Shown here piece after piece: positions 50,510-61,764 of a DNA stretch of 64,000 nt (positions are counted from its first letter, which is position 1; each line of letters begins with the position of its first letter). Both the position numbers and the translations under genes were made by a program. Below the pieces are notes generated by a model. It had not been told where the DNA came from, did not search any database, and worked only from the letters and a program-made list of their open reading frames with translations. Origin of the DNA: Bacillus sp. FJAT-52991 (GTDB lineage: Bacteria > Bacillota > Bacilli > Bacillales > Domibacillaceae); NCBI RefSeq assembly GCF_037201805.1, contig NZ_CP147404.1, positions 2,442,001-2,506,000 of the forward strand, read 5' to 3'.

Positions 50510-51271
50510 TTAATCACTTACACGGGTTACTTTAATATCTTTTAATTGTTCTCTGACGACATAGCTGGCCATGATTAAACCGCAAGTGGATGGAACAAAA
50601 GCATTAGAAGAAGGTGGCATTTTCGCTTTACGAATGTCCGCATCTTCCTTCCCAACAACTTTGCGAACATCTTCGCGAATGACAATAGGGCTCTCATCAG
50701 AAAAGACAACCGGAATGCCTTTTCTAATTCCTTCTTTACGCAAACGAGTGCGAATCACTTTAGCGATAGGGTCCGTGTGCGTTTTCGAAATATCGGTAAT
50801 TTGAAAGCGTGTCGGGTCAAGCTTATTCGCCGCTCCCATGCTCGAAATGATCGGAATCTCGCGTCTTAAACACTCTTTCATTAAATGAATTTTATAAGAG
50901 ATCGTATCCGATGCATCGACAACGAAGTCTAAGCCATAGCTAAAAAATTGCTCATACGTTTCTTCTGTATAAAACATTTTCAATGCAATGACTTCACATT
51001 CCGGGTTGATATCAGCAATTCGCGCTTTCATGACGTCTACTTTCGGCTCACCGACCGTTGATAATAAGGCAGGAAGCTGACGGTTTACGTTCGTAATATC
51101 AATCGTATCTTTATCTACAAGCAAAAGACGCCCCACACCAGAACGAGCAAGTGCTTCTGCCGAAAAGGAACCAACACCCCCAATACCGAGGATCGCCACC
51201 GTTGTATTTTTTAATCGTTCAAGCCCTTCCTTACCGAAGGCCAGCTCATTACGAGAAAATTGATGTAACAT
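50510..51271 (-). CDS. tcdA: tRNA threonylcarbamoyladenosine dehydratase
   Basis: E1-like enzyme that cyclises t6A37 of ANN-decoding tRNAs to ct6A using ATP (YgdL/CsdL family; YrvM). 253 residues: ATP-binding ILGIGGVGSFSAEALARSG (in the first 50 residues), DKDTIDITNVNRQ, DASDTISYK, and the C-terminal NAFVPSTCGLIMASYV. GGAGTGG precedes ATG. Separated from the 6S RNA gene by a strong terminator. Confidence 0.95.
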   Translation of the reverse strand: MLHQFSRNELAFGKEGLERLKNTTVAILGIGGVGSFSAEALARSGVGRLLLVDKDTIDITNVNRQLPALLSTVGEPKVDVMKARIADINPECEVIALKMFYTEETYEQFFSYGLDFVVDASDTISYKIHLMKECLRREIPIISSMGAANKLDPTRFQITDISKTHTDPIAKVIRTRLRKEGIRKGIPVVFSDESPIVIREDVRKVVGKEDADIRKAKMPPSSNAFVPSTCGLIMASYVVREQLKDIKVTRVSD

Positions 51272-51425
51272 TTTAGGACCACTCCATGTCTTTATAGTCT
51301 GTTATTTCAGATAGGATTAATCATACTTGAAATCCAACCCTCATTCAATATCTTTCCCATCTTTCCGAATGAAAAAGTGGAGGACTTTTTACAGAATTTA
51401 TCCGTACTTTTACTGATTACAGAAA

Positions 51426-51474
51426 AGGGACTGTCCAGAAAGTCAGTTTTTCACTGACTTTCTGGACAGTCCCT
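51426..51474 (-). terminator. 6S RNA terminator
   Basis: A 22-base perfect inverted repeat (arms AGGGACTGTCCAGAAAGTCA with two more pairs), 5-base loop, followed by TTTTC on the minus strand. Position directly after 6S RNA. Confidence 0.7.
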
Positions 51475-51485
51475 GATATTTAAGA

Positions 51486-51689
51486 AGAAGGGTAAGTCCC
51501 AATCGTGCCGTCCTATGGATCTATATGTTTTGAACCCGCTCTTCGCAGGTGGGTGTCCTGTGTTAAGTATTATACGTCCTCAAGCCATGGAGGCATGTAC
51601 GCCACTTAAAAACTCGGACTCCCTAAACATATATTGTTCGGTCAAAACAGATAGTAAACGAAACGAACACATCAGGACTCACCGTTATT
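51486..51689 (-). ncRNA. bsrA: 6S RNA (BsrA type)
   Basis: About 200-nucleotide RNA that binds the sigma-A RNA polymerase holoenzyme and mimics an open promoter. Pairings make one long hairpin with a central bubble: outer stem GGTGAGTCC / GGGACTTACC; next TATATGTTT / AAACATATA; then GGGAGTCC / GGACACCC; apical TTAAGT / ACTTAA. The unpaired zones between the first two stems (51647-51674 and about 51501-51525) form the bubble. It sits between aspS and tcdA (yrvM), the known location of B. subtilis bsrA, and has its own consensus promoter and terminator. Ends are approximate. Confidence 0.88.
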
Positions 51690-51695
51690 GAAGTA

Positions 51696-51724
51696 ATGAT
51701 AACACATCAATTATTTCATTTCAA
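51696..51724 (-). promoter_or_regulatory. Promoter of 6S RNA
   Basis: TTGAAA (51719-51724, minus strand) and TATCAT (51696-51701), 17-base spacing, placing the start near 51689. Confidence 0.75.
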
Positions 51725-51748
51725 CTGATTAATTATCAAAAAATTCAA

Positions 51749-53524
51749 TTACTTCTTCGCTGTTAATCGAACCGATAAATGTAATTCTTCTAGTTGATTA
51801 TTGCTTACTTCACTCGGCGCATCCATCAATAAATCACTCGCACTCGCTGTCTTAGGGAAAGCAATGGTATCACGAAGATTTGTGCGGCCAGTTAATAGCA
51901 TGACTAAACGATCCAGTCCAAGGGCAATTCCGCCATGTGGAGGCGTACCATATTCAAACGCTTCTAGTAAGAAACCAAACTGTTCTTTCGCTTGCTCATC
52001 AGTAAAACCAAGAAGCTTGAACATTTTTTCTTGAATGTCACGTTCAAAAATACGGATCGACCCGCCGCCTAGCTCATAGCCGTTTAAGACGATATCATAC
52101 GCTTGTGCTTTTGCTGCTCCTGGGTTTTCATCAATGATCGCTAAATCTTCTCTAGCAGGCATTGTGAATGGATGGTGAGCTGCATAATAACGACCGTCTT
52201 CTTCATTGAACTCAAGCAATGGCCAGTCTGTTACCCATAGGAAGTTAAATTGATTTTCATCAATTAAGCCACGCTCTTTTCCAAGCTTCAAGCGAAGTGC
52301 GCCTAAAGCATCCGCTACGACTGACTTTTTATCCGCTACAAACATGAGTAAATCACCAGCTGTTGCTTCTGCTGCCGCTGAAATTTGCGCTTGTTCTTCT
52401 TCTGTGAAGAATTTAATGATTGGACCTTTTAACCCATCTTCCTCTACCTTCATCCAAGCAAGGCCTTTCGCCCCGTAAATTGCTGCAAATTCTGTTAAGT
52501 GGTCAATATCTTTACGAGAGTAATCGATGCCGCCACCTTTGACATTGATCATTTTCACTTGGCCGCCGCTTGATGCCGTGCTTGCAAATACTTTAAATCC
52601 TGAATCCTTGACGATCTCAGATACATCGATTAGCTCCATTCCAAAGCGAGTATCTGGCTTGTCTGAACCGAAACGGCTCATCGCTTCATCATATGTCATT
52701 CTTGGGAAGGCTTCCGCAATTTCTACACCTTTGACGCGTTTCATAATACGCTTTAACATATCTTCCGTCATCGCCATGATGTCTTCTTGACTCATAAAGC
52801 TTGCTTCAATATCAATTTGCGTAAACTCCGGCTGACGATCCGCACGCAAATCTTCATCACGGAAACAACGAGCAATTTGATAATAACGGTCAAAACCAGA
52901 CACCATTAATAATTGCTTGAAAATTTGTGGAGACTGAGGCAACGCATAAAACTCACCATTGTGCACACGGCTCGGTACTAAATAATCACGCGCTCCTTCA
53001 GGTGTACTTCTCGTTAAAATTGGCGTTTCCACATCAAGGAAGCCATTTTCATCTAAATAATCACGCATCGTTTTTGTAATATCGCTGCGCATTTTGAATG
53101 TTTCATACATCGCTGGGCGACGAAGATCCATGTAACGATATTTTAAGCGAATGTCTTCTGACACTTCCATATCATCCTCAATCATAAACGGAGGTGTTTT
53201 CGCTTCGCTTAAAATCGTCACTTTTTCGACTTCAATTTCAATTTTTCCTGTCGCAATATTTCCATTGACTGTGCTCTCATCACGAGCAATGACTGTCCCT
53301 TGAATATCAAGCACATATTCATTACGGATCTTTTCAGCTAAAGCCAATGCTTCCGCAGACGTTTTTTGGTCGAATACAATTTGTACAATTCCTGTACGAT
53401 CGCGAAGGTCGATGAAAATCACGCCGCCTAAATCTCTCCGGCGTTGTACCCAGCCTTTTAATGTAACCTTTTCTCCAATATGTTGCTCAGTGATTTCTCC
53501 ACAATAATATGATCTACCAAACAT
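51749..53524 (-). CDS. aspS: Aspartyl-tRNA synthetase
   Basis: Class IIb synthetase. 591 residues: OB-fold anticodon domain ([23 protein letters not shown], in parts), catalytic core with [20 protein letters not shown] and [38 protein letters not shown] (motif 2, in parts), the bacterial insertion domain (about 280-420), and motif 3 [13 protein letters not shown] in the form [12 protein letters not shown]. Whether it also charges tRNA-Asn cannot be decided here. It starts 1 base after the hisS stop, so both depend on the T-box upstream of hisS. Confidence 0.97.
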   Translation of the reverse strand: MFGRSYYCGEITEQHIGEKVTLKGWVQRRRDLGGVIFIDLRDRTGIVQIVFDQKTSAEALALAEKIRNEYVLDIQGTVIARDESTVNGNIATGKIEIEVEKVTILSEAKTPPFMIEDDMEVSEDIRLKYRYMDLRRPAMYETFKMRSDITKTMRDYLDENGFLDVETPILTRSTPEGARDYLVPSRVHNGEFYALPQSPQIFKQLLMVSGFDRYYQIARCFRDEDLRADRQPEFTQIDIEASFMSQEDIMAMTEDMLKRIMKRVKGVEIAEAFPRMTYDEAMSRFGSDKPDTRFGMELIDVSEIVKDSGFKVFASTASSGGQVKMINVKGGGIDYSRKDIDHLTEFAAIYGAKGLAWMKVEEDGLKGPIIKFFTEEEQAQISAAAEATAGDLLMFVADKKSVVADALGALRLKLGKERGLIDENQFNFLWVTDWPLLEFNEEDGRYYAAHHPFTMPAREDLAIIDENPGAAKAQAYDIVLNGYELGGGSIRIFERDIQEKMFKLLGFTDEQAKEQFGFLLEAFEYGTPPHGGIALGLDRLVMLLTGRTNLRDTIAFPKTASASDLLMDAPSEVSNNQLEELHLSVRLTAKK

Positions 53525-53525
53525 G

Positions 53526-54803
53526 TTATTTTGCCTCCATCATTGTTTTCAATGCGTCTACTAATTGATCCAGCGCTACTTCTTGCTGTTCACCAGTTTG
53601 CATATCTTTTACATTTATTTTGTTTACTTGTAATTCATCTTCTCCAAGGATCGCCACGAAGCGAGCATGTAAGCGATCAGCTGCCTTGAATTGCGCTTTC
53701 ATTTTGCGATCTTGATAATCTCGCTCCGCACTAATACCTGCTCGGCGCAAATCATACAACAGCTTAACTGTGTAATCCTTTGCTTCCTCTCCAAGGGAAA
53801 CGAGGTAACAATCAAGACTGCTTTCAAATGGCCAATCGATGCCTTCTGCTTCAATCGCCGCAATCAATCGTTCGATACTGAAGGCAAAGCCAATACCAGG
53901 AACATCTGGCCCACCTAATTGACTAACTAATCCATTGTAGCGGCCACCTCCACATAACGTCGTGATCGCACCAAATCCCTCTGCCTCACTCATCACTTCA
54001 AACGCCGTATGATTGTAATAATCTAGCCCGCGAACGAGTGTAGGGTCAACGACAAAGTCAATGTTTAAAGCGGTTAAATACTTTTGCACCTTTTCAAAAT
54101 ACGTGCGAGAATAATCATTTAAATAATCAAGAATCGAAGGCGCTGTCGCCATTAATTCATGATCACGGTCCTTTTTACAATCAAGAATACGCAGTGGATT
54201 TTTTTCTAAACGGCTTTGGCAATCACCACAAAACTCTCCAATTCTCGGTTGGAAGTGCTGAACGAGTGCTTCTCTATGCGCCTTTCGACTTTCTACATCC
54301 CCTAAGGAATTGACGACTAATTTAATTTGTTTTAATCCAGCCGCTTCATAAATATCCATTACAAGCGCTAATACTTCCGCATCAATCGCTGGGTCCTCAC
54401 TGCCAATCGCTTCAATTCCAAATTGAACAAACTGACGATAACGGCCAGACTGCGGGCGTTCATAGCGGAACATAGGGCCATTATAGAAAAGTTTCGTTGG
54501 CTGATTGGGATCGCCAAACATTTTATTTTCCACGAATGAGCGCACAACTGCGGCTGTGCCTTCTGGGCGAAGCGTTAAGCTTCGATCACCGCGATCCTTA
54601 AACGTATACATTTCTTTTTGAACGATGTCGGTCGTGTCTCCCACGCTTCGTTGAAATAATTCCGTATGTTCAAAAATCGGTGTCCGAATTTCTTTATATT
54701 GATAATTTCGACACACTTCTTTAGCAATTTGTTCAACATATTGCCACTTCTCTACCGTTCCAGGTAAAATATCCTGCGTGCCGCGCGGAATTTTTACGCT
54801 CAC
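53526..54803 (-). CDS. hisS: Histidyl-tRNA synthetase
   Basis: Class IIa synthetase. 425 residues: [11 protein letters not shown] at the N-terminus, motif 2 [21 protein letters not shown] (in parts), histidine-A motif [15 protein letters not shown] and GGGRYNGLV, motif 3 [14 protein letters not shown], and C-terminal anticodon-binding domain ([15 protein letters not shown] onward). GTG start, 8 bases after AGGAGG. First gene of hisS-aspS, controlled by a T-box. Confidence 0.97.
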   Translation of the reverse strand: MSVKIPRGTQDILPGTVEKWQYVEQIAKEVCRNYQYKEIRTPIFEHTELFQRSVGDTTDIVQKEMYTFKDRGDRSLTLRPEGTAAVVRSFVENKMFGDPNQPTKLFYNGPMFRYERPQSGRYRQFVQFGIEAIGSEDPAIDAEVLALVMDIYEAAGLKQIKLVVNSLGDVESRKAHREALVQHFQPRIGEFCGDCQSRLEKNPLRILDCKKDRDHELMATAPSILDYLNDYSRTYFEKVQKYLTALNIDFVVDPTLVRGLDYYNHTAFEVMSEAEGFGAITTLCGGGRYNGLVSQLGGPDVPGIGFAFSIERLIAAIEAEGIDWPFESSLDCYLVSLGEEAKDYTVKLLYDLRRAGISAERDYQDRKMKAQFKAADRLHARFVAILGEDELQVNKINVKDMQTGEQQEVALDQLVDALKTMMEAK

Positions 54804-54849
54804 AATGATTTCCTCCTTTTATTCAACGCTCCGATGAGTCAACAGGCGT

Positions 54850-55128
54850 TTTTTTCCAAAATAAAAAACTCTCATCCCTAAAGAAAAGGGACGAGAGTTT
54901 GTTTCCCGTGGTACCACCCTAGTTAAAGCTAGTCATCTAGCTTTCACTTTTCCAGTTAACGCCTGCTACACGTTTCCCCCTACTATTGTATTCAAGGAAA
55001 AACCTAAGGAGTGTTCGTTCATTAAGTCGCAACAAAAATGCTTTCAGCCAAGGCATTTCTTCTCTGCAGAAACGGGTCTTAACTACTTTTCTCCCTCAAC
55101 GGTTGACTCATTTACTTTTAGTAATGCT
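54850..55128 (-). promoter_or_regulatory. T-box leader of hisS-aspS
   Basis: Antiterminator core AGGGTGGTACCACGGG at about 54907-54922 (minus strand), then terminator AAACTCTCGTCCC / GGGATGAGAGTTT with T-run (54862-54902). In the stem I region GAACGAACACTCC provides CAC, a histidine codon, as candidate specifier. Typical apical sequence GCCTTGGCTGAAAG is also present. Confidence 0.92.
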
Positions 55129-55131
55129 CCT

Positions 55132-55160
55132 ATTATAAAAAACTTTTTACAGGCATTCAA
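55132..55160 (-). promoter_or_regulatory. Promoter of the hisS-aspS T-box transcript
   Basis: TTGAAT (55155-55160, minus strand) and TATAAT (55132-55137), 17-base spacing. Confidence 0.75.
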
Positions 55161-55185
55161 GCTTCTTTTTCAAGCTGGCTGTGTA

Positions 55186-55626
55186 TTACTTGCTTTCTAC
55201 AATCAACGTGACGGGTCCATCATTCACAAGCGACACATCCATCATCGCCCCGAACACGCCCGTTTCTACATGAACGCCTTTTTCCTGCAGCTTCTCATTA
55301 AATAGGTCATACAGTTGCTTTGCTTGTTCTCCTTTTGCCGCCGCCATAAAGTTGGGACGACGCCCTTTGCGGCAATCCCCATAAAGGGTAAATTGAGAAA
55401 CAGATAAAATCGAACCGCCCACATCCATTAATGAATGATTCATTTTTCCTGATTCATCCTCAAAGATTCGTAAATGTATAATCTTATCTGCTAAATAGCT
55501 AACATCTTCTTCGCTATCTTCATGCGTCACGCCAACTAGCAAGACAAGCCCGCTATCAATTTGGCCAACGGTTTCACCTTCGACTGTGACCGAAGCTTTT
55601 TTGCTTCGCTGCAAAACCACTTTCAT
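55186..55626 (-). CDS. dtd: D-aminoacyl-tRNA deacylase
   Basis: Removes D-amino acids (and glycine from tRNA-Ala) from mischarged tRNA. 146 residues: [15 protein letters not shown], the SQxT motif in [19 protein letters not shown] and the cross-subunit GP motif in [11 protein letters not shown], both required for chiral proofreading. I take the second of two adjacent ATGs since AGGGTG is 7 bases from it. It follows relA by 12 bases, the standard Firmicute pair. Confidence 0.96.
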   Translation of the reverse strand: MKVVLQRSKKASVTVEGETVGQIDSGLVLLVGVTHEDSEEDVSYLADKIIHLRIFEDESGKMNHSLMDVGGSILSVSQFTLYGDCRKGRRPNFMAAAKGEQAKQLYDLFNEKLQEKGVHVETGVFGAMMDVSLVNDGPVTLIVESK

Positions 55627-55638
55627 CATCCAACACCC

Positions 55639-57828
55639 TTAATTTAAAATTCTGCGCACGGAATAAATATCCGGAATTTGTTTAATTTTCTCAACCACTT
55701 TATGAAGGTGACTAATATTATGAATATAAATAGTCATATCAATTTTCGCGACTTTATTGCGGTCTGATCGTCCAGAGACAGCTGAAATATTCGTTTTTGA
55801 TTCACTCACTGCCTGTAATACTTCATTTAACAGACCTTGACGATCATATCCGGAGATTTCAATTTCCACCATGTATTCTTTCTGATGATCCGCTCCGCCT
55901 TCCCATTCGACTGGAATAAGACGGTTAGACGATTCTTCATCGACGACATTTAAACAATCTTCACGGTGGACCGACACCCCACGCCCCTTTGTAATATAGC
56001 CAACGATATCATCACCGGGCACTGGGTTACAACAACGCGATAGACGAATCAACAAGTTGTCGACTCCCTTCACTGTAACACCTGAACTTTTCTTATTAGA
56101 TGAAGTTTGAGGCTTCAGCTCTTTCATCGATTCCTGAATCGCCGCTTCTTGATCGCGCATTTTCCGTAGCTTTTCTGTTAAACGATTCACCACTTGAAGG
56201 GCCGTAATCCCATTGTAGCCGACAGCTGCATACATATCTTCTTCGTTCGTAAAGTTGAACTTCTCTGACACTCGCTTCACATTTTCAGAAGTGATGACTT
56301 CTTTCACATCAAAGCCCATATTTTTAATTTCTCGTTCGACTTGCTCTCGGCCTTTTTCTACATTCTCTTCACGATTTTGCTTTTTGAAAAATTGTTTAAT
56401 TTTATTTTTCGCCTGTGAAGTTTGAGCCATCTTCATCCAATCTTTGCTTGGTCCATAAGAATGCTTTGAGGTTAAAATTTCAATAATGTCGCCCGTTTTC
56501 AATTTATAATCGAGCGTCACCATTTTTCCATTCACTTTTGCCCCAATGGTCTTGTTGCCAATCTCTGAATGAATGCGGTAAGCAAAATCAAGCGGGACAG
56601 AACCAGCTGGTAGTTCAATGACGTCTCCTTTAGGAGTGAACACAAACACCATGTCAGAAAATAAATCAAGCTTTAATGACTCCATAAATTCTTCCGCATC
56701 TGCTGAATCATTTTGGTATTCTAAAATTTCGCGGAACCACGTCATTTTTTTATCAAAGGAGGCCTTTTCATCAACCGTGTGGCCCTCTTTATACGCCCAG
56801 TGAGCAGCTACCCCATATTCAGCAATTTGATGCATCTCCGTCGTACGAATTTGCACTTCTAACGGATCACCCTTAGGTCCAATCACCGTCGTATGAAGCG
56901 ATTGATACATATTCGTCTTCGGCATCGCAATATAATCTTTAAATCGTCCTGGCATTGGCTTCCAGCATGTATGGATAATGCCAAGCACAGCATAACAATC
57001 TTTAATACTATCAACAATGATTCGAACCGCTAATAAATCATAGATCTCGTTGAACTGCTTATGTTGAAGAGCCATTTTTCTGTAAATACTATAAATATGC
57101 TTTGGTCGGCCAGATAAATCTGCTTTTATATCTAAATCATTTAGACGATCCCTGACTTCATCGATGACTTCTTCTAAGTATAGCTCGCGTTCAGCTCGTT
57201 TTCGTTTCATTAAGTTCACAATCCGGTAATATTGCTGCGGATTTAAGTAACGAAGAGCTGTATCTTCAAGCTCCCACTTAATTTTAGAAATCCCTAGACG
57301 ATGAGCTAAAGGCGCAAAGATCTCTAATGTTTCATTGGAAATTCTCCGCTGTTTCTCTTGAGGCAAATGCTTTAACGTCCTCATGTTGTGCAAGCGATCG
57401 GCTAATTTAATTAAAATCACACGAATATCCTGCGCCATTGCTACAAACATTTTTCGATGGTTCTCTGCTTGTTGCTCTTCCTTCGATTTATATTTAATTT
57501 TCCCGAGTTTGGTCACGCCATCTACTAGCATCGCAACCTCTGCACCAAACTCTTTCTCCATATCCTCAAGCGTCACTTCTGTATCTTCCACTACATCATG
57601 CAAAAAACCAGCGGCAACCGTATATGGGTCCATCTCTAAGTCAGCTAGGATCCCCGCTACTTGAATCGGATGAATGATATACGGTTCACCTGATTTACGA
57701 TACTGCTCCTTATGCGCTTCTTGTGCATACACATAAGCTTTTCTCACAAATTCTACATGTTCTGGGTTTAAATACGCGCTCGTTCGTTCAATCACTTGTT
57801 CGGCGGTTAGCACCCGATCATTCGCCAT
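55639..57828 (-). CDS. relA: Bifunctional (p)ppGpp synthetase/hydrolase Rel
   Basis: Stringent-response enzyme that senses uncharged tRNA on the ribosome. 729 residues: HD hydrolase with [12 protein letters not shown] and [11 protein letters not shown]; synthetase with [31 protein letters not shown] (in parts); TGS domain ([17 protein letters not shown]); zinc-finger region with [20 protein letters not shown] (conserved Cys/His); C-terminal ACT domain. Both catalytic sites look intact. I start at [12 protein letters not shown], aligned with B. subtilis and 7 bases after AAAGGTGAG. The 300-base gap to apt has no gene. Confidence 0.97.
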   Translation of the reverse strand: MANDRVLTAEQVIERTSAYLNPEHVEFVRKAYVYAQEAHKEQYRKSGEPYIIHPIQVAGILADLEMDPYTVAAGFLHDVVEDTEVTLEDMEKEFGAEVAMLVDGVTKLGKIKYKSKEEQQAENHRKMFVAMAQDIRVILIKLADRLHNMRTLKHLPQEKQRRISNETLEIFAPLAHRLGISKIKWELEDTALRYLNPQQYYRIVNLMKRKRAERELYLEEVIDEVRDRLNDLDIKADLSGRPKHIYSIYRKMALQHKQFNEIYDLLAVRIIVDSIKDCYAVLGIIHTCWKPMPGRFKDYIAMPKTNMYQSLHTTVIGPKGDPLEVQIRTTEMHQIAEYGVAAHWAYKEGHTVDEKASFDKKMTWFREILEYQNDSADAEEFMESLKLDLFSDMVFVFTPKGDVIELPAGSVPLDFAYRIHSEIGNKTIGAKVNGKMVTLDYKLKTGDIIEILTSKHSYGPSKDWMKMAQTSQAKNKIKQFFKKQNREENVEKGREQVEREIKNMGFDVKEVITSENVKRVSEKFNFTNEEDMYAAVGYNGITALQVVNRLTEKLRKMRDQEAAIQESMKELKPQTSSNKKSSGVTVKGVDNLLIRLSRCCNPVPGDDIVGYITKGRGVSVHREDCLNVVDEESSNRLIPVEWEGGADHQKEYMVEIEISGYDRQGLLNEVLQAVSESKTNISAVSGRSDRNKVAKIDMTIYIHNISHLHKVVEKIKQIPDIYSVRRILN

Positions 57829-57940
57829 ATGTTTACTCACCTTTGCCATGTTTAAAGTATTTTTCTTTTCAAAAAGAATCTAATTGTTCCTATTATCGAA
57901 AAAAAAAGAAGAGATGTAAAGTCATCTTACAAATTTTCTA

Positions 57941-57974
57941 AAAAAACAAGAGAGTCTGTCGAGAAATGTCTCTT
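57941..57974 (-). terminator. Possible apt terminator
   Basis: AAGAGA / TCTCTT stem followed on the minus strand by G and TTTTTT; a competing TCGAGAAA / TTTCTCGA pairing overlaps it. The rest of 57829-58128 holds an imperfect inverted repeat ATGTTGA ... TCAACAT (about 58021-58072) and no gene. Confidence 0.4.
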
Positions 57975-58128
57975 TTTTCTCGATTACAGATAGAGCCTTA
58001 AGTAAGCGATCTTAAAGCATAATGTTGATTTTGACTCATTTAAATGAAACGAAAACGATCGAAGTCAACATCATTGTTTAGCAAAACCTCTATATAAAAA
58101 ATGGACACAAAAAGTGCCCATTCTATGA

Positions 58129-58644
58129 TCAATCATATGGAATCAACGTTAAAACATCATAACCGTCTAATTTGCTGCGCCCATTTAAATATTCAAGCTC
58201 AATTAAGAAAGCGATCCCTGCAACTACACCACCAAGCTGTTCTACTAGTTGAATCGTTGCTTCAATCGTTCCACCCGTCGCTAGCAAATCATCCGTAATT
58301 AACACGCGTTGCCCGGGTTTAACTGCGTCTTTATGAATCGTGAGTACATCTTTTCCATACTCTAAGCCATATTCGACTTTCACAGTTTCACGAGGAAGCT
58401 TTCCTTCTTTTCGAACCGGCGCAAAGCCAATTCCTAGAGAGTAAGCAACCGGACAGCCTACAATAAAGCCACGCGCCTCAGGACCTACGATTAAATCAAT
58501 TTGTTTAGCTTTTGCGTACTCAACAATTTGATCCGTTGCATAGCGAAATGCATCTCCATTGTCCATTAATGGCGTGATGTCTTTAAATTTAATTCCTGGC
58601 TTCGGCCAATCCGGAACAATTTTAATAAATTGTCTTAAATCCAT
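58129..58644 (-). CDS. apt: Adenine phosphoribosyltransferase
   Basis: Makes AMP from adenine and PRPP. 171 residues, normal length: [15 protein letters not shown] at the start, [15 protein letters not shown], and the PRPP-binding loop [22 protein letters not shown] is 10 bases before ATG. It starts within the last 10 bases of recJ, so the two are coupled. apt-relA neighbourhood is standard in Bacillus. Confidence 0.97.
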   Translation of the reverse strand: MDLRQFIKIVPDWPKPGIKFKDITPLMDNGDAFRYATDQIVEYAKAKQIDLIVGPEARGFIVGCPVAYSLGIGFAPVRKEGKLPRETVKVEYGLEYGKDVLTIHKDAVKPGQRVLITDDLLATGGTIEATIQLVEQLGGVVAGIAFLIELEYLNGRSKLDGYDVLTLIPYD

Positions 58645-60995
58645 GTGTTAACTTCCTCCTTATTATCGACAGACAAGCGCTCTTCCAACCAATCTCTTAA
58701 TTCTTGATAGGAAGAATATAAAAGTTTATTTTCTAATTCCAGTTGCATCTTCTTATTTTGATAAGACGGTGAATCCGTTAAGCTACGCTTAGCAGCCGCT
58801 GAATGCAACTCAATCATTCCATTATTTATTGTAACAAATTCTAACTCAGAAAACACTTTTGACATAAAATCGATCGTTTCTCTTGACCAGCCGCGATATT
58901 TCGCCAACTCGTTTCCATGTCGCTTTAAGTCAAAACTTTTTCGCTTCATTAAAAAAGCATAAAACCATTTAAAATGATCCCTCGTTGGCAGTGTACTGAA
59001 AAAATGAGAGTCCTTCTGATGAAAATGAACATAGATCCGTTCAGGCCGACCATTGGTAAACAAAGCTTCTATTAGTTCTATAGAGGGAGGCATGTCGATC
59101 AATACAATATTTTTTTGATCAATCGTCACTCGTTTTGCCTCTTCTATTTCAGTGATTTCAACGATCTCTGTTTGCCATCGGCCTAGATTTAGTTCTGTGA
59201 TTGTCTCTTTTTTAAACACAATCAATACTCGATCTTGCGGCACTTGCTCAAGCCCCTTCTCAAATTGACGGTGTCCACGTGCATCAAACAGCTGCCATGT
59301 GTCCACTCGAAGATCTTGCAAAAAGAGCTGCGGCTTGCGAATGTTATTCCACTCATTAATGGACAATTCCCCAATGACAGAGACCTTTGATAATGGCGCA
59401 ATATGATCGGCATAATGCCCCAAGCCAAAACCAATGCTATCAAGCGATGCGGCCTGATCCTCAAGTTGAAGCTTCAAATGCGTCTTATCCGAGCCAATTT
59501 TGCGCATAGAGGACAGGCCTACTTCTTCAATCAGCACTTTCGGTTTAGGGTTGGCCATCCCATATGGAGCGAGCGACTCCAGTTGTTCCACGACAGCTAA
59601 ATCAACCTCTGTTAGCGGCACAGCTAGATCAAGCTCTGTGACTGGAATGAAATCTTCTGCCGTTAACTGTTCTTTCGCTAATTGACAAAGCCGCGATCTT
59701 AGCTCGTCCACATCAGCGATCTCAAGCGTCATCCCCGCTGCCATCGGATGACCACCAAAATGTGGAAGTAATTCGCGACAGGTAGATAAATTTTTAAATA
59801 AATCATACCCAGCAATGCTTCTTGCTGATCCTTTTGCCATTTTTGTTTCTGGATCAAAGCTCAGTACAATCGTCGGTCGATAAAACTTTTCAACGAGCCT
59901 TGAAGCAACAATTCCGATTACACCAGGATTCCAATTTTCTTTTCCAATGACGAGTACAGGGTATTGCTCAAGAGGATAATGTTCTTCCACCATCGCCAGT
60001 GCTTCTACCGTAATGTCATTAACAATTGTCTGGCGTTCTTTATTCATCGCATCAATTTCTTTCGCTAAATGTTGCCCCATCTCTTTTTCTTGCGTTAACA
60101 GTAACTCAACCGCTGGATCCGCATCCGACAGTCTTCCCACCGCATTAATACGCGGGGCAATCATAAAGCCTACTGTTTCTTCATTGATCGCCTCTTTTTT
60201 CGTCGCCGTCAATTTACATAATGCTTCAATGCCAGGTCGAGTCGTTTGTTGCAGCTTTTTCAAACCCGCTTTCGCGATCGTTCGATTCTCTCCTGTTAAC
60301 GGAACAAGGTCGGCAATCGTGCCAATCGCGGCTAAATCAAGAAGATGCTCTGGCACATGACCATAAAGGGCATGTGCTACTTTAAAAGCAACTCCTACCC
60401 CTGCTAAATAAGCAAATGGATAATCTCCTTCCGGATGCTTTGGATGGATGATCGCCAATGCTTCCGGTAATTCCGGACCCGGCTCATGATGATCGGTAAT
60501 AATTAAATCGATCCCAAGCTCCTTCGCAATTCTCGCTTCTTTTACGGCAGCGATCCCCGTATCCACAGTAATAATTAAACGAAATCCACTGTCATGAGCC
60601 CAGCGAAACGCTCCCTCATTTGGTCCGTACCCTTCTGTAAAGCGATTCGGAATATAAAATTCCACATTCGCACCTAAATCTTGCAGAGCGGTCATCATGA
60701 CGGATGTACTACTTACTCCATCGGCGTCGTAGTCTCCGAAGATGAGGATCGGTTCCTCATTTTCTATCGCTGTTTGAATTCGATTAACAGCTTCAACCAT
60801 CCCTTTTAGTAAAAAAGGATCGTGAAAATTGTTATCTTTATCAAATAAAAAATGCCGGGCAGACTCTTCATCAGTGAGGCCACGGTTTATAAGCAAGGAA
60901 GCCAACAATGGGCTTATAGCTAATTTTTCACATAATTGATCTCGCATTTCTTCGTCCGTTTGACGAACAATCCAGCGGGTTTTTGATTTTAACAT
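58635..60995 (-). CDS. recJ: Single-stranded-DNA-specific exonuclease RecJ
   Basis: 5'-3' ssDNA exonuclease of recombination and repair. 786 residues, the same length I remember for B. subtilis. DHH-phosphoesterase motifs: [52 protein letters not shown]1 region with [15 protein letters not shown] domain and a long Firmicute-specific C-terminal domain. Start ATG at 60995 after AAGGGGTGA; upstream frame has no ribosome binding site. Overlaps apt by 10 bases. Confidence 0.96.
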   Translation of the reverse strand: MLKSKTRWIVRQTDEEMRDQLCEKLAISPLLASLLINRGLTDEESARHFLFDKDNNFHDPFLLKGMVEAVNRIQTAIENEEPILIFGDYDADGVSSTSVMMTALQDLGANVEFYIPNRFTEGYGPNEGAFRWAHDSGFRLIITVDTGIAAVKEARIAKELGIDLIITDHHEPGPELPEALAIIHPKHPEGDYPFAYLAGVGVAFKVAHALYGHVPEHLLDLAAIGTIADLVPLTGENRTIAKAGLKKLQQTTRPGIEALCKLTATKKEAINEETVGFMIAPRINAVGRLSDADPAVELLLTQEKEMGQHLAKEIDAMNKERQTIVNDITVEALAMVEEHYPLEQYPVLVIGKENWNPGVIGIVASRLVEKFYRPTIVLSFDPETKMAKGSARSIAGYDLFKNLSTCRELLPHFGGHPMAAGMTLEIADVDELRSRLCQLAKEQLTAEDFIPVTELDLAVPLTEVDLAVVEQLESLAPYGMANPKPKVLIEEVGLSSMRKIGSDKTHLKLQLEDQAASLDSIGFGLGHYADHIAPLSKVSVIGELSINEWNNIRKPQLFLQDLRVDTWQLFDARGHRQFEKGLEQVPQDRVLIVFKKETITELNLGRWQTEIVEITEIEEAKRVTIDQKNIVLIDMPPSIELIEALFTNGRPERIYVHFHQKDSHFFSTLPTRDHFKWFYAFLMKRKSFDLKRHGNELAKYRGWSRETIDFMSKVFSELEFVTINNGMIELHSAAAKRSLTDSPSYQNKKMQLELENKLLYSSYQELRDWLEERLSVDNKEEVNTWI

Positions 60996-61082
60996 ATAGT
61001 CACCCCTTAACCTTCTCATTATACAAGAGTAAAAATGGGGTTTCAATGAGCAGAATTTGTTTCCTTCACATCGTGTTCATGA

Positions 61083-61109
61083 AAAAAAGACCTTATTTCA
61101 GGTCTTTTT
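61083..61109 (-). terminator. lapA terminator
   Basis: AAAAAGACCT / AGGTCTTTTT stem; the lapA stop codon lies inside the hairpin; T-run on the minus strand. Confidence 0.7.
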
Positions 61110-61391
61110 GATCGAATTCTTTGTATATGATGCTGTTTGTTCTTTTTTTAATTCTTCAATTTCATGGATTAATACTCTATTTTGCTTTTTCAAACTAACC
61201 GTTCGAAACACACTTAATGAGGCAGAAACGACCCCACCCATCAAAACAGAAAAGAGAATCACGAGCACGAGCGGCCAATCAGCCTGTCCAAATAAATAAT
61301 TAACTGTTACTGGTTCTACATTAATCACAGCAAAAATAGAAATGATCAGTGCAAAAACAACACCTAACAATAAATTAAATTGTACTTTCAT
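61098..61391 (-). CDS. lapA: LapA family (DUF1049) membrane protein YrvD
   Basis: 97 residues with two helices: FNLLLGVVFALIISIFAVIN and LVLVILFSVLMGGVVSASLSVF, a short loop with EPVTVNYLFGQ between them, and a basic/coiled C-terminal tail (LKKQNRVLIHEIEELKKEQ). This is the LapA/YciS pattern; in Enterobacteria LapA works with LapB in envelope assembly, while the role in Bacillus is unknown. GGGAGAGG precedes ATG at 61391. Upstream of recJ, same strand, with a terminator between. Confidence 0.85.
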   Translation of the reverse strand: MKVQFNLLLGVVFALIISIFAVINVEPVTVNYLFGQADWPLVLVILFSVLMGGVVSASLSVFRTVSLKKQNRVLIHEIEELKKEQTASYTKNSIKKT

Positions 61392-61550
61392 GACCTCTCC
61401 CACCTTTTATAAAAAAATAAGTACATACCATATTATGATTACTATGGATTGTACCATACCTTTCTGGCGATGAATATAACATAATATTTTCAATTTTTAA
61501 ATATTTATTCATAAACACAAAAATGCGGCCAAAGAAATAATCCTTTGACC

Positions 61551-61764
61551 GCTTTTCTTGGCTAGCTTCGCATTTCGTTTTCCTTTATCTCGTGCGAAGT
61601 GCTCCAGTCCATACGTCGCTAAACGGCGTCTTCCGCTTTTCTTTTTGTCCAGCTTCGCCTCCTAGACACTCGAGTCAAATGTTCTGCCGCTTGCAAGACT
61701 ACCGTCTTTCCAGCGCCAGAACATTTGCTTGTCGTGTCTGGACAGTCGGCTCCGCTTTTCTTTT
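61551..61764 (-). repeat. Dispersed repeat modules, copy 4
   Basis: Two modules joined at CCGCTTTTC. 61551-61645 has CCTTTATCTCGTGCGAAGTG and CTCCAGTCCATACGTCGCT, also found at 30127-30188. 61645-61764 has CCAGCTTCGCCTCCTAGACA, CTCGAGTCAAATGTTCTG, GCCAGAACATTTGCTTGTCG and TCGGCTCCGCTTTTC, the reverse of 15988-16118. It fills most of the lapA-secDF gap and ends at the secDF stop. No gene is seen in 61404-61763. Confidence 0.75.

Noticed and set aside
51486..51700. tmRNA or another T-box in the aspS-tcdA gap
   Set aside because: No GGTGGTACC core, no tag-peptide frame; the single long hairpin with central bubble, size and location fit 6S RNA.
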